Shown here: piece after piece, positions 8,262 to 15,688 of the stretch
How the letters are laid out: every line of letters starts with the position of its first letter
Position numbering within the stretch: position 1 is the stretch's first letter
Source of the DNA: a virus
Length of the DNA stretch: 35,189 nucleotides
IMG/VR virus record: IMGVR_UViG_3300025674_000164
Span: 1-35,189 of that record
Strand: one strand, 5' to 3'
The notes under the pieces: generated by a model
The model's input: only the letters and a program-made list of their open reading frames with translations
Database searches by the model: none
Told to the model about the DNA's origin: nothing
Program-made: the position numbers and the translations under genes

Positions 8262-10478
8262 ATGCAAAATCGGTTTGCAGACACACGTTCATTTTTATCC
8301 GAAACCAAATTTTATGACGGTTACTCTCGTTTCATCGATGCAGAAAATCGTTATGAATCTTGGGATGAAGCCGTCGATCGTGTCTTATCTATGCACGAGG
8401 AAAATTACTCAGAGCATACAGAAAAATTAAGTAAGTATTTAGAAGAAGCCAGAACGGCATATAAGGAACAACGTGTGCTTGGCGCGCAACGTGCATTACA
8501 GTTTGGTGGTGAACAGTTAAAGAAACACCAAATGCGAATGTATAACTGTACCTCATCATATGCAGACCGTCCAGAATTTTTTGGTGAGTTCTTTTATATT
8601 TTGCTTTGTGGTGCAGGTGCAGGGTTTTCTGTACAGGAACATCACATTAAAAAATTACCAAAAATTCAACAACGTACCAAACAAGCAAAAGGGTATATCG
8701 TAGAGGATTCAATTGAAGGTTGGGCATCTGCTCTTGATGTATTAATGGCATCATATATGGTAGGTGGTGGTAAATTTCCAGAATATGAAGGCCGTCGTGT
8801 ATTCTTTGATTTATCAAATATTCGTCCAAAAGGCGCAAAGATTTCAGGTGGGTTTAAAGCTCCTGGTCCAGAAGGTTTACGTAAATCACTAGATAAAATT
8901 GAACATATGTTGCAAGGTATGGTAATGGATGAAAAGGATCCAATTAAAATTAGACCTATTGCAGTATATGATATTTGTATGCATGCGGCAGATGCAGTAT
9001 TATCCGGTGGAGTCCGTCGTTCAGCCACTATCTGTTTGTTCTCACCTGAAGATGATGAGATGATGAATGCAAAGACTGGTAACTGGTTTATGGATAATCC
9101 ACAGCGTGGTCGTTCAAACAACTCTGCAGTGATTGTCCGTGATGAAGCTACTCCAGAGATGTTTGCAAAAATTATGGAATCAGTTAAATCGTTTGGTGAA
9201 CCAGGTTTCTACTTTACTACTTCTAAGGAACACACAACTAATCCATGTGTTGAAATTGGTATGTTCCCACAGTATAAAGGCAAGTCAGGTTGGCAAGGCT
9301 GTAACTTGACAGAGATCAATGGTGGTAAATGTGTAACAGAAGAGGACTTCTATAAGGCTTGTCGTTCTGCTGCAATCCTTGGAACACTTCAAGCAGGGTA
9401 TACAGACTTTAAATTCCTATCTGATACATCCAAAAAAATCTTTGACCGTGAGGCATTACTTGGGGTTTCCATTACTGGTTGGATGAATAATCCAGATGTT
9501 TTATTTGATACCAAAATCCTGAAAAAAGGTGCCAATATAGTTAAAAAGGTAAACAAAGAAGTTGCTGAAATTATTGGTATTAATCCTGCAGCACGTACAA
9601 CTTGTGTGAAACCAAGTGGTAATGCCTCAGTATTATTACAGACTGCATCAGGTATTCATGCAGAACACTCTCCAATGTATATCCGTAATATTCAGATGAA
9701 TAAAGAATCTGAAATTACTCAAGCCATCGTTCGGTCAAATCCATTTATGGTTGAGGAATCAGTATGGTCTGCAAATGGTACAGATGTTGTGGTATCATTC
9801 CCTATTGTACCTAAAAACGGTTCCATGTATAAGGATGATCTACTTGGCGTAAAACACTTAGAGCTAGTCAAGAAGGCCCAAAAGTATTGGGTTGTTGAAG
9901 GCACTAATGAAGAACTATGTGCTGATGAAGGTATACGGCATAATGTATCTAATACCATTATCGTTGATGATTGGGATGATGTAGAAAAATATGTATTTGA
10001 AAATAGATATTCGTTTTCTGGTATTTCTTTCCTTGCCCCAACAGGTGATAAGGATTATAACCAAGCACCAAATACGCAGGTCATTACAGCCGATGATATG
10101 GTAAATAAATATGATCAAGGAGCAATATTTGCTTCTGGTATGGTTGTGGATTCTCTTAAGGTATTTGATAATCTTTGGACTGCATGTGCAACAGCTAATG
10201 GTATGGGTGAGGATTTATCTCTTGAATCATCAGAAAATTCTGCAAAGAAAGATTGGGTTCGCCGATATGAAAGATTTGCAGAAAACTATCTAGATGGTGA
10301 TATGAAGAAAACAGAATACTGTTTGAAAGATGCTTATCTGCTTCATAAGTGGAACAAAATTCAAAAGAACCTTAAACATATTGATTGGACAAATGATTTA
10401 ACAGAAAAGGTTTATACTGATGTCGACACGCTCGCGGCAGCGGCTTGTGCAGGTGGGGCCTGCGAAATCGATTTCTAA
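8262..10478 (+). CDS. nrdJ: Class II (adenosylcobalamin-dependent) ribonucleoside-triphosphate reductase
   Basis: 738 residues, almost exactly the length of the monomeric Lactobacillus-type enzyme (739). It reduces ribonucleotides to deoxyribonucleotides using a radical generated from coenzyme B12. Visible features are C96 in YNCTSSY and C347 in GCNLTEI (the reducible pair), N-P-C329-V-E331 (radical Cys and catalytic Glu), the class II segment IRPKGAKISGGFKAPG at 187-202, and the C-terminal relay pair C729-x4-C734 in ACAGGACEIDF. All expected residues are present and no intron or intein interrupts it. AAGGA lies about 9 nt before the ATG. The 3' end overlaps the next gene by 59 nt. Confidence 0.93.
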   Translation: MQNRFADTRSFLSETKFYDGYSRFIDAENRYESWDEAVDRVLSMHEENYSEHTEKLSKYLEEARTAYKEQRVLGAQRALQFGGEQLKKHQMRMYNCTSSYADRPEFFGEFFYILLCGAGAGFSVQEHHIKKLPKIQQRTKQAKGYIVEDSIEGWASALDVLMASYMVGGGKFPEYEGRRVFFDLSNIRPKGAKISGGFKAPGPEGLRKSLDKIEHMLQGMVMDEKDPIKIRPIAVYDICMHAADAVLSGGVRRSATICLFSPEDDEMMNAKTGNWFMDNPQRGRSNNSAVIVRDEATPEMFAKIMESVKSFGEPGFYFTTSKEHTTNPCVEIGMFPQYKGKSGWQGCNLTEINGGKCVTEEDFYKACRSAAILGTLQAGYTDFKFLSDTSKKIFDREALLGVSITGWMNNPDVLFDTKILKKGANIVKKVNKEVAEIIGINPAARTTCVKPSGNASVLLQTASGIHAEHSPMYIRNIQMNKESEITQAIVRSNPFMVEESVWSANGTDVVVSFPIVPKNGSMYKDDLLGVKHLELVKKAQKYWVVEGTNEELCADEGIRHNVSNTIIVDDWDDVEKYVFENRYSFSGISFLAPTGDKDYNQAPNTQVITADDMVNKYDQGAIFASGMVVDSLKVFDNLWTACATANGMGEDLSLESSENSAKKDWVRRYERFAENYLDGDMKKTEYCLKDAYLLHKWNKIQKNLKHIDWTNDLTEKVYTDVDTLAAAACAGGACEIDF

Positions 10479-10671
10479 GATTGCCTCACCTTGTATTAAA
10501 ATCTGTAAAATAGAGGACGACCATTGCGTAGGTTGTGGTCGTTCTTCTGAACATATCAAAGAATGGTTTTATTGTGATGATCTACGGAAACAGGAGATAC
10601 TAGAAAAAAGTGGAAAACGAATATCGAATCGAATGCGAAGAGTGCGACGCGGTAACGATTGTACTGGTTGA
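10420..10671 (+). CDS. DUF1289-type Cys4 protein
   Basis: 83 residues from an ATG inside the end of nrdJ, with AAAAGG about 9 nt ahead. GTG codons at 10447 and 10453 are possible later starts. The core SPCIKICKIEDDHCVGCGRS, followed by S-E-H-I-K-E-W, matches DUF1289. Its cysteines C25-x3-C29-x6-C36-x2-C39 probably bind a metal. The basic tail (RMRRVRRG) could contact nucleic acid. Position directly behind nrdJ suggests coexpression, but an RNR-accessory role is only inference. The first 20 residues are coded in the +1 frame over the RNR C-terminal cysteine relay. Confidence 0.8.
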   Translation: MSTRSRQRLVQVGPAKSISKIASPCIKICKIEDDHCVGCGRSSEHIKEWFYCDDLRKQEILEKSGKRISNRMRRVRRGNDCTG

Positions 10672-10747
10672 GAATGGCGAGAAGCCAGAATTTTGTCCTG
10701 TTTGTGGACGTAGAGCAGAGGTTGAAAATATAACGGAAAATCACTAA
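10610..10747 (+). CDS. 45-residue Cys4 zinc-ribbon mini-protein
   Basis: GTG start overlapping the end of the DUF1289 gene and ending in TAATG with the next gene. The protein has C9-x2-C12 (ECEECD) and C29-x2-C32 (FCPVCG) separated by 16 residues, a classic zinc-ribbon layout, with an acidic tail. Upstream in-frame codons hit TAG at 10601, so the GTG is the only start. A GGAG lies 13 nt before it, which is long, so coupling to the upstream gene is more likely. Function unknown. Confidence 0.72.
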   Translation: MENEYRIECEECDAVTIVLVENGEKPEFCPVCGRRAEVENITENH

Positions 10748-11382
10748 TGGCATTTTTAGTACACCCCTTACCACCAATACCCGTTTTTGTCCGAAAGGAA
10801 TATCTTTATGATTTAGAAAAAGGGCATGGTGAATTTACCCCCGGTATATGGATTAGTGTAAAAAGTACACAATATAAAGCCTTATATTTTGAAACACTAT
10901 TAACAGAATATGGTGCCTTATATGATAAACTACCACTTTCTGCCTTTTTATGGAAAACAGATCATGGTGAACTCTTACCATTGGATGTATTACAACTTTG
11001 GGATTGTTTTGATTACGACCTAACAGTAATTCAAAAACCATTATTGGCAAGGTGTGAATTTTTTGGTAAAGATAAAAAAATGCATCCAGGTGAATATGAA
11101 TTTACCATTGATAATGCTCACAGGGATAATTCATATCTCGATACAAACTTTTCTGAACATGATCCTGAACATAAATCATTCAACGTAATAAGACTTGATA
11201 ATGGTCAATTTGCTGCACAGCCAAATAATAGAGTTATTTGGCGTGACGGTTCCCTTATACCAGAAAAATTATTGCAACCTGATTTTAAAGTTTGCACACA
11301 AAATTATGCAGTTGAAGTTGAGCCAAAATGGTCAGTTGGACATACTGATGAATGGCAATATAAAACTTTAGATGGTGAATAA
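10747..11382 (+). CDS. Conserved marine T4-like phage protein, unknown function
   Basis: 211 residues with no TM or signal peptide. It is rich in aromatic residues (LYFETLLTEYGALYDKLPLS, LLPLDVLQLWDCFDYDLTVI). It has a DNGQFAAQPNNRVIWRD stretch near 150-167 and ends in W-S-V-G-H-T-D-E-W-Q-Y. I recall homologues near replication genes of marine T4-like phages, always without assigned role. The start overlaps the previous stop as TAATG. Confidence 0.75.
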   Translation: MAFLVHPLPPIPVFVRKEYLYDLEKGHGEFTPGIWISVKSTQYKALYFETLLTEYGALYDKLPLSAFLWKTDHGELLPLDVLQLWDCFDYDLTVIQKPLLARCEFFGKDKKMHPGEYEFTIDNAHRDNSYLDTNFSEHDPEHKSFNVIRLDNGQFAAQPNNRVIWRDGSLIPEKLLQPDFKVCTQNYAVEVEPKWSVGHTDEWQYKTLDGE

Positions 11383-11390
11383 ATACCTTT

Positions 11391-11801
11391 ATGTGGTATT
11401 ATGAAAATAGAGAATATAATGAAACTCCCGAAGAATATCAAGGCTTTGTCTACCTCATCACTGAAGTGGATACAAAGAAAAAATATATCGGTAAAAAGAA
11501 CTTCTGGCGCCCGAAAGTATTACCAAAAAATTCAAAGAGAAACCGACGGGTACGGACACGTGTTGAGTCTGACTGGCGAAACTATTACGGCAGCAACAAA
11601 GAGATCCAACTTCTTGTAGAAGAAAAAGGTAAAGAAAACTACAAGAGAGAGATTTTATACCTTTGTAAAACAAAGGGTGAAATGTCCTACTACGAAACAA
11701 AACTTCAATTCGATCATGACGTCCTATTAAAGGATGAATATTACAATGAGTTTATTGGTTGTAAAATTCATTCTAAACATATTAGGGGTTTACATTTATA
11801 A
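11391..11801 (+). CDS. GIY-YIG-like nuclease domain protein (Seg-like)
   Basis: 136 residues. GFVY at 18-21 and KYIGKK at 31-36 give a GFVY-(10)-YIG variant of the GIY-YIG signature. ESDWRNYYGSNKEI follows, then E102 (SYYETK) and N119 (YYNEF) as candidate late catalytic residues. Similar short proteins of marine T4-like phages are called Seg-like endonucleases. There is no DNA-binding repeat domain, so homing activity is doubtful and a resident repair or degradation role is equally possible. Promoter P2 begins inside its 3' end. Confidence 0.78.
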   Translation: MWYYENREYNETPEEYQGFVYLITEVDTKKKYIGKKNFWRPKVLPKNSKRNRRVRTRVESDWRNYYGSNKEIQLLVEEKGKENYKREILYLCKTKGEMSYYETKLQFDHDVLLKDEYYNEFIGCKIHSKHIRGLHL

Positions 11802-11817
11802 AGAAATGTTATATAAT
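11789..11817 (+). promoter_or_regulatory. Sigma70-type promoter P2 upstream of the RNase H gene
   Basis: TTTACA at 11789-11794, 17-bp spacer, TATAAT at 11812-11817. It overlaps the last codons of the GIY-YIG gene. A perfect dyad ACATTT-(6)-AAATGT starts in the -35 box and ends in the spacer. Confidence 0.78.
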
Positions 11818-11847
11818 ATACCATAATAAAAATTTATGGAGCGTAAT

Positions 11848-12699
11848 GTGATTTTAATTGATTTCAGTGGTATTGCAATTGCCACTATTGTAGTGAACAA
11901 AGTAAATGATGAATCTATGCTGCGGCATATGATGATTAATTCAATTCGTATGTATCGTTCAAAGTTCAAAGAACAATATGGCGAAGTTGTTTTGGCCATT
12001 GACTCTGGTAACAACTGGCGTAAAAATTATTATCCACAATACAAAGCCGGCCGTAAGAAAAATCGTGAGGAATCAGATTTCGATTGGAATGAGGCTTTCC
12101 GTATTCTGAGTATGGTTCAAGAAGAAATCAAAGAAAACTTTCCATACTATGTGATCAAGATTGATGAATGTGAGGCAGATGATATTATCGGCACATTGGC
12201 AGCAAATACACAAGAGTTTGGCCAGTATGAAGATGTAATGATCATATCTGCAGATCACGATTTTAAACAACTGCAACAATATCCTAATGTGAAACAGTTT
12301 TCACCATTACTTAAAAAACCGGTTGTGGATGATAATCCAAAAATTAACCTTATTGAAAAAATCCTTACCGGTGATGCAGGTGATGGTGTTCCAAATGTGT
12401 TATCCGATGATGATGTATTTGTTGAAAAACGTAGACAAACTCCATTATCAAAAAAGAAAAAAGAGGCATTCAAAGAGGATCTTGCAGATGGTGAATTACT
12501 CTATGCTGCATCGTGGTATCGTAATTACTGCCGTAATGAAACTCTTATTGATTTGTCCAAAACACCGGACAGATTAAAAAATCAAATCATTGAAGAATTT
12601 AATTCACAAGATCCTTTGAATAACAAGGGTAAAGTGTTTCCGTATCTTATAAATAAAGGTATGAAACAAATGATTGAATCCGTTGAGGAATTAATATAA
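11848..12699 (+). CDS. rnh: T4-type RNase H (5'-3' flap exonuclease family)
   Basis: PIN/FEN1-type nuclease that removes RNA primers and flaps during lagging-strand synthesis. Acidic metal ligands are visible in order: ILIDF, AIDSGNNWRKNYYPQYKAGR, DECEADDIIG, ISADHDFKQL, then the helix-three-turn-helix signature LTGDAGDGVPNV. I prefer the GTG at 11848 (MILIDFSG) because GGAG lies 6 nt before it; an in-frame ATG at 11836 would add four residues. At about 283 residues it is close to T4 RNase H (305). It is coupled to the next gene by TAATG and driven by P2. Confidence 0.9.
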   Translation: MILIDFSGIAIATIVVNKVNDESMLRHMMINSIRMYRSKFKEQYGEVVLAIDSGNNWRKNYYPQYKAGRKKNREESDFDWNEAFRILSMVQEEIKENFPYYVIKIDECEADDIIGTLAANTQEFGQYEDVMIISADHDFKQLQQYPNVKQFSPLLKKPVVDDNPKINLIEKILTGDAGDGVPNVLSDDDVFVEKRRQTPLSKKKKEAFKEDLADGELLYAASWYRNYCRNETLIDLSKTPDRLKNQIIEEFNSQDPLNNKGKVFPYLINKGMKQMIESVEELI

Positions 12700-13118
12700 T
12701 GGCTAAGAAATACGTATTTGAAGTTCTGTCTGATGTTGCAAAAGCTAAATCAAAAGCAGACAAAATTAAATTATTAAAACAGAATGAATCTTGGGCGTTA
12801 AAGGATATACTACGTGGTACACTTGATACCAAGGTAACTTGGAATTTACCTGAAGGTGCACCACCATATCAAGAGGCAGAGGATCATAATCACCCTACTG
12901 AATTGCAAAGAGAATATAAGCAATTTGCATGGTTTGTAAAGGGTGGTAAAGGAGACAAACTGCCGGCGTTCAAACGTGAAAGGCTCTTTATTGGTTTATT
13001 GGAAGGTGTTCATCCGGAAGATGCCAAACTGGTGATTGATATGATTAATAAAAAATCACCAAAGGGTGTAACGAAACCAGTAGTTCAGGAGGCCTTCCCT
13101 GGTCTGTTGCGCGAATAA
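12699..13118 (+). CDS. DUF6433-like protein, conserved in T4-like phages
   Basis: 139 residues. Conserved-looking stretches are KADKIKLLKQNESWALKDIL, LPEGAPPYQ, FVKGGKGDKLPAFKRERLFI, GLLEGVHPEDAKLVIDMINK and VVQEAFPGLL. I recognise this pattern as a family of unknown function in marine T4-like phages (I believe DUF6433). It directly follows RNase H, which suggests a replication-time role, but no catalytic motif is visible. An intrinsic terminator follows 30 nt after the stop. Confidence 0.82.
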   Translation: MAKKYVFEVLSDVAKAKSKADKIKLLKQNESWALKDILRGTLDTKVTWNLPEGAPPYQEAEDHNHPTELQREYKQFAWFVKGGKGDKLPAFKRERLFIGLLEGVHPEDAKLVIDMINKKSPKGVTKPVVQEAFPGLLRE

Positions 13119-13148
13119 AAAAAATAATAATCTTTCAACACTAACCTC

Positions 13149-13179
13149 GGGTGTGCATGTTCTTGCACATCCTTTTTTT
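13149..13179 (+). terminator. Intrinsic terminator after the RNase H operon
   Basis: GGGTGTGCA at 13149-13157 pairs with TGCACATCC at 13164-13172 (9 bp, one G-U), with loop TGTTCT and seven T residues at 13173-13179. It is the clearest rho-independent terminator in the window. It lies between the P2 unit and a 55-residue gene that has no promoter of its own. Confidence 0.85.
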
Positions 13180-13194
13180 ATAGGAAAAATACTA

Positions 13195-13362
13195 ATGGTA
13201 TTAGCTCAAATCGAACGTTTGGAAAAAGATTCTGCAGAACTCGAAATCTATGCACGTAAGCTAGAAAAGAAAGGGTTTACCCAAAGAGCACAGAAGATTC
13301 TTAAAAAACGAGACTTTGTACTAAAAACCATAGGAGATTTGAAACCAGTAAATTCATATTAA
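13195..13362 (+). CDS. Small helical protein downstream of a terminator
   Basis: 55 residues (MVLAQIERLEKDSAELEIYA to LKPVNSY), basic and helical, with TAGGAAAA about 8 nt before the ATG. An ATG at 13153 in the same frame lies in the loop of the intrinsic terminator and is rejected as start. No promoter separates it from the terminator, so it depends on read-through or antitermination unless a weak promoter is hidden in the T-rich stretch. Function unknown. Confidence 0.65.
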   Translation: MVLAQIERLEKDSAELEIYARKLEKKGFTQRAQKILKKRDFVLKTIGDLKPVNSY

Positions 13363-13377
13363 ATAGGAATTTTTTTG

Positions 13378-13406
13378 TTTACATACCACTCATTATGGTA
13401 TATAAT
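13378..13406 (+). promoter_or_regulatory. Sigma70-type promoter P3
   Basis: TTTACA at 13378-13383, 17-bp spacer, TATAAT at 13401-13406. A perfect dyad ATACCA-(7)-TGGTAT spans from the last base of the -35 box to the first base of the -10 box. It precedes the gene at 13446 and the run to 16346. Confidence 0.78.
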
Positions 13407-13445
13407 AATAGTATTATTAAGTGAAAGGGAAGTGGTATCTATATT

Positions 13446-14042
13446 ATGAATATTTTTGTCTTACATGAAAATCCAGTAATCGCTGCTCAATTACAATGTG
13501 ATAAACACGTTGTTAAAATGATTGTTGAGTCAGGTCAAATGTTATCAACTGCTCATCGGATGTTGGATGGTAAAAAGGTAAAACGGCCATCAAAGTCCGG
13601 TAAAAGAATGGTTGATTATTATGATTTATATCTAGGTGCAGATGATCTAGAAGCAGAATTACTCTATTACAAAGCAGTACACTTTAATCATCCATGCACA
13701 CAATGGACTATGGAAAGTTCTGCAAATTATCGTTGGCATTGGGAACACTTTAAGGCACTTTGTGACGAATATACATATAGGTATGCAACAGAAAAGGAAC
13801 CTTACAAGAATACAAAGACTGCAAGGGAACTTCTCTGGCAAATACAATCATTACCTAGAAATATACCAGAAGGACCAATGACTCCATTTCGTTTGGCCAT
13901 GAAGTCTAATCCAGAGTGTATGTTTCCAGATGATCCTGTAAAATCATATCGTATGTTCTATCATACAAAACAAGATCGGTTCAAGATGGAATGGACCAGA
14001 CGTAAACAACCGGAGTGGTGGAATGCCAAAATATACGCTTAA
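13446..14042 (+). CDS. Conserved phage protein with CDKHVVKM motif, unknown function
   Basis: 198 residues. The N-terminus MNIFVLHENPVIAAQLQ is followed by C-D-K-H-V-V-K-M at about 18-25, then Q-M-L-S-T-A-H-R, NHPCTQWTMESSANYRWHWEHF and the C-terminus WWNAKIYA. The invariant-looking His, Lys and Cys residues suggest an enzyme or nucleic-acid-binding fold. Proteins of this pattern occur in many large phages and some giant viruses. I recall occasional annotation as a pyrimidine-dimer glycosylase, which I cannot support beyond the shared KxIYA ending. P3 drives it. Confidence 0.75.
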   Translation: MNIFVLHENPVIAAQLQCDKHVVKMIVESGQMLSTAHRMLDGKKVKRPSKSGKRMVDYYDLYLGADDLEAELLYYKAVHFNHPCTQWTMESSANYRWHWEHFKALCDEYTYRYATEKEPYKNTKTARELLWQIQSLPRNIPEGPMTPFRLAMKSNPECMFPDDPVKSYRMFYHTKQDRFKMEWTRRKQPEWWNAKIYA

Positions 14043-14253
14043 AAGAAAATCTACTGGTGAGGAATGGGATGTAAGTGTACCATTTGATGAGCTCGCTCGG
14101 TTATTAGAAGATGAAGATATCACAAAGGTTTTATCAACACCATCCTTTGCAAGTAATACTGTTTCAAATTTACGTCGTGCAGGTGGTGAATGGCAAGACC
14201 ATTTAAATAGAATTAAAAAGGGATCCGGTCGGAATAATACAATTAAATCATGA
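14023..14253 (+). CDS. FmdB-like small protein that has lost its cysteines
   Basis: 76 residues. MPKYTLKRKSTGEEWDVSVP, an acidic middle, LSTPSFASNTVS, then G-G-E-W-Q-D-H-L-N-R-I-K-K-G-S-G. This follows the layout of phage FmdB/zinc-ribbon-like proteins (MPTY opening, a 'P-x-x-x-S' turn, a 'GF/W-x-D-x-L-x-x-I-K' tail), but no cysteine remains. Overlaps by 20 nt upstream and by ATGA downstream place it in a coupled run. Function unknown. Confidence 0.7.
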   Translation: MPKYTLKRKSTGEEWDVSVPFDELARLLEDEDITKVLSTPSFASNTVSNLRRAGGEWQDHLNRIKKGSGRNNTIKS

Positions 14254-14405
14254 GACGTAATAAACAAAGACATTATAAAGATTATATCACTGCTCGTATT
14301 GCACAACTTAGAGACGATGCATTGAAGGCATCAGATCCACACGATCGAACATGGTATTATAGGTTGATAATGGAACTTAAATGGGTACACGACTATCATG
14401 AGTAA
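14250..14405 (+). CDS. 51-residue basic protein
   Basis: Begins with ATG overlapping the previous TGA (ATGA) and ends 8 nt into phoH. The protein MRRNKQRHYKDYITARIAQL... is rich in Arg, His and Tyr and ends TWYYRLIMELKWVHDYHE. The double coupling on both sides and the uninterrupted frame argue that it is real. No homologue or motif is recognised. Confidence 0.65.
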   Translation: MRRNKQRHYKDYITARIAQLRDDALKASDPHDRTWYYRLIMELKWVHDYHE

Positions 14406-15075
14406 ATCAACAGTAAAATTTGAAGATTTATATAATTATGAACCACAAACAGATAACCAAAAAAAAGCCTATGATGGATGGGATGACGGAGAAAATCTTG
14501 TCTTGGCTGGTAGTGCTGGTACTGGTAAAACTTTTGTTGCGTTATACTTGGCATTGGAAACGGTTCTCGAGCGAGAGACGCCTTATAATAAAGTCATTAT
14601 TGTCAGATCGGTAGTGCCTACCAGAGATATGGGATATTTGCCAGGTACTGTTGAGGAAAAAAAGGAAGTATTTGAAACACCTTATAAGGCCATTTGTAAT
14701 GAATTATTTAACGAGCAATCAGCCTATAATAAACTTATAAATAGTCACCAGATAGAGTTTACTACAACATCGTTCATACGGGGACTGACCATTGACAATT
14801 CTATCATTATCGTGGATGAAATGCAAAACTTAAACTTCCACGAACTTGATTCTGTTATCACACGTGTAGGAGAAAATTGCAGAATCATATTTAGCGGAGA
14901 CTATCATCAGTCTGATTTTAAGGATCAAACTGAACGTGATGGGATCCAAAGATTTTTACGAGTGATTGAACAACTGAAAAATTTTAGTGTGATCACATTT
15001 GGTTGGCAAGACATCGTAAGATCAGACTTCCTTCGTGATTATATCATGACAAAGGAAATGCTAGGAATGAAATAA
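14398..15075 (+). CDS. phoH: PhoH-like P-loop ATPase
   Basis: 225 residues. Walker A GSAGTGKT at 38-45, VRSVVPTRDMGYLPGTVEEK at about 69-88, Walker B IIIVDEMQN at 136-144 and the sensor-like FSGDYHQSD near 165 define PhoH. phoH is common in marine phages. Proposed roles include RNA or phosphate-stress metabolism but none is proven, and the link to phosphate starvation rests on the bacterial homologue. It is coupled to the next gene by TAATG. Confidence 0.93.
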   Translation: MSKSTVKFEDLYNYEPQTDNQKKAYDGWDDGENLVLAGSAGTGKTFVALYLALETVLERETPYNKVIIVRSVVPTRDMGYLPGTVEEKKEVFETPYKAICNELFNEQSAYNKLINSHQIEFTTTSFIRGLTIDNSIIIVDEMQNLNFHELDSVITRVGENCRIIFSGDYHQSDFKDQTERDGIQRFLRVIEQLKNFSVITFGWQDIVRSDFLRDYIMTKEMLGMK

Positions 15076-15449
15076 TGAATATTGTAAAATGGATATTTGC
15101 AGCTATTGCAACAGGTCTTGTCCTAATGGCAATAAGTACCAGTGACTTATTTGCCAATGAGACATGGGAAAAATCAGTCATGATTTGTGATTCAAACATG
15201 GATGACATGGTTGAGTTTTATATCGAAGAAGGACTTGTACCGATTATGGCTGGTACAGGAAAAGCACTTTATGAAGGTGGCACAACTGGTGAAGATGTTA
15301 TTACTTTTGTAATGCAAGACCCAGATGGCAAGTTTGCTTTGATACGTTATTATGCCAATCCAAAACGTGCATGTCTACTAGGTGTTGGATCAAACGTAAC
15401 TTATGATGCCGAAGCAATGAGTAAAATGCTGGGGATATATGCAGGATGA
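15075..15449 (+). CDS. Exported protein with signal peptide
   Basis: 124 residues. Basic N-terminus (MNIVKW), a hydrophobic core at 7-20 (IFAAIATGLVLMAI) and a plausible signal peptidase site after D-L-F-A at about 27. The mature part has two cysteines (C38, C100) that could pair in the periplasm. I do not recognise the domain. Coupled upstream by TAATG and downstream by ATGA. With the next gene it may form a pair acting in the host envelope. Confidence 0.75.
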   Translation: MNIVKWIFAAIATGLVLMAISTSDLFANETWEKSVMICDSNMDDMVEFYIEEGLVPIMAGTGKALYEGGTTGEDVITFVMQDPDGKFALIRYYANPKRACLLGVGSNVTYDAEAMSKMLGIYAG

Positions 15450-15688
15450 AATGGTTTATCGTTGCATTAATGTTTAACGTTGAACCAAATCAACAGGGAA
15501 CGGATATTTTTGCATTTACTAAATATCCATTTCCAGATGAAATAATGTGCAGAGCATTCTTAATTAAAAACAGAGAAATGGCAGCGAAAGTTGCATCAGA
15601 ACAATATAATGGCAGACCAGTAAAAAATGTGGTTTGCGTTGATGAAATTAAATTACAGTATTGGATAGACGGTGAACAGAGTATTTGA
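15446..15688 (+). CDS. Small cysteine-pair protein, probably envelope-associated
   Basis: 80 residues. A short hydrophobic start (MKWFIVALMF) may act as a weak signal or anchor. The body FTKYPFPDEIMCRAFLIKN, then GRPVKNVVCVDE, holds two cysteines (C34 and C63) placed for a disulfide. I recall small phage proteins with this YPF-x-D-E-x-x-C ... P-V-x-x-V-x-C pattern, without function. It overlaps the next gene by 17 nt. Confidence 0.65.
   Translation: MKWFIVALMFNVEPNQQGTDIFAFTKYPFPDEIMCRAFLIKNREMAAKVASEQYNGRPVKNVVCVDEIKLQYWIDGEQSI

Noticed and set aside
11391-11801. Active homing endonuclease with an inserted element
   Set aside because: The GIY-YIG protein has no DNA-recognition domain, no intron or intein lies nearby, and the gene is embedded in a coupled operon.
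12648-12655. TATAAATA inside the RNase H gene (also 14736-14743 inside phoH)
   Set aside because: The 8-mer is expected several times by chance in this AT-rich window. Inside coding DNA, with no gene start at the right distance, it has no support as a late promoter.
13153-13194. Upstream start MHVLAHPFFIG for the 55-residue gene
   Set aside because: The ATG lies in the loop of the intrinsic terminator and has no ribosome-binding site. The ATG at 13195 has one.
13446-14042. Pyrimidine-dimer glycosylase (DenV) call
   Set aside because: The only resemblance to T4 endonuclease V is the last few residues. The catalytic N-terminal region of DenV is absent.
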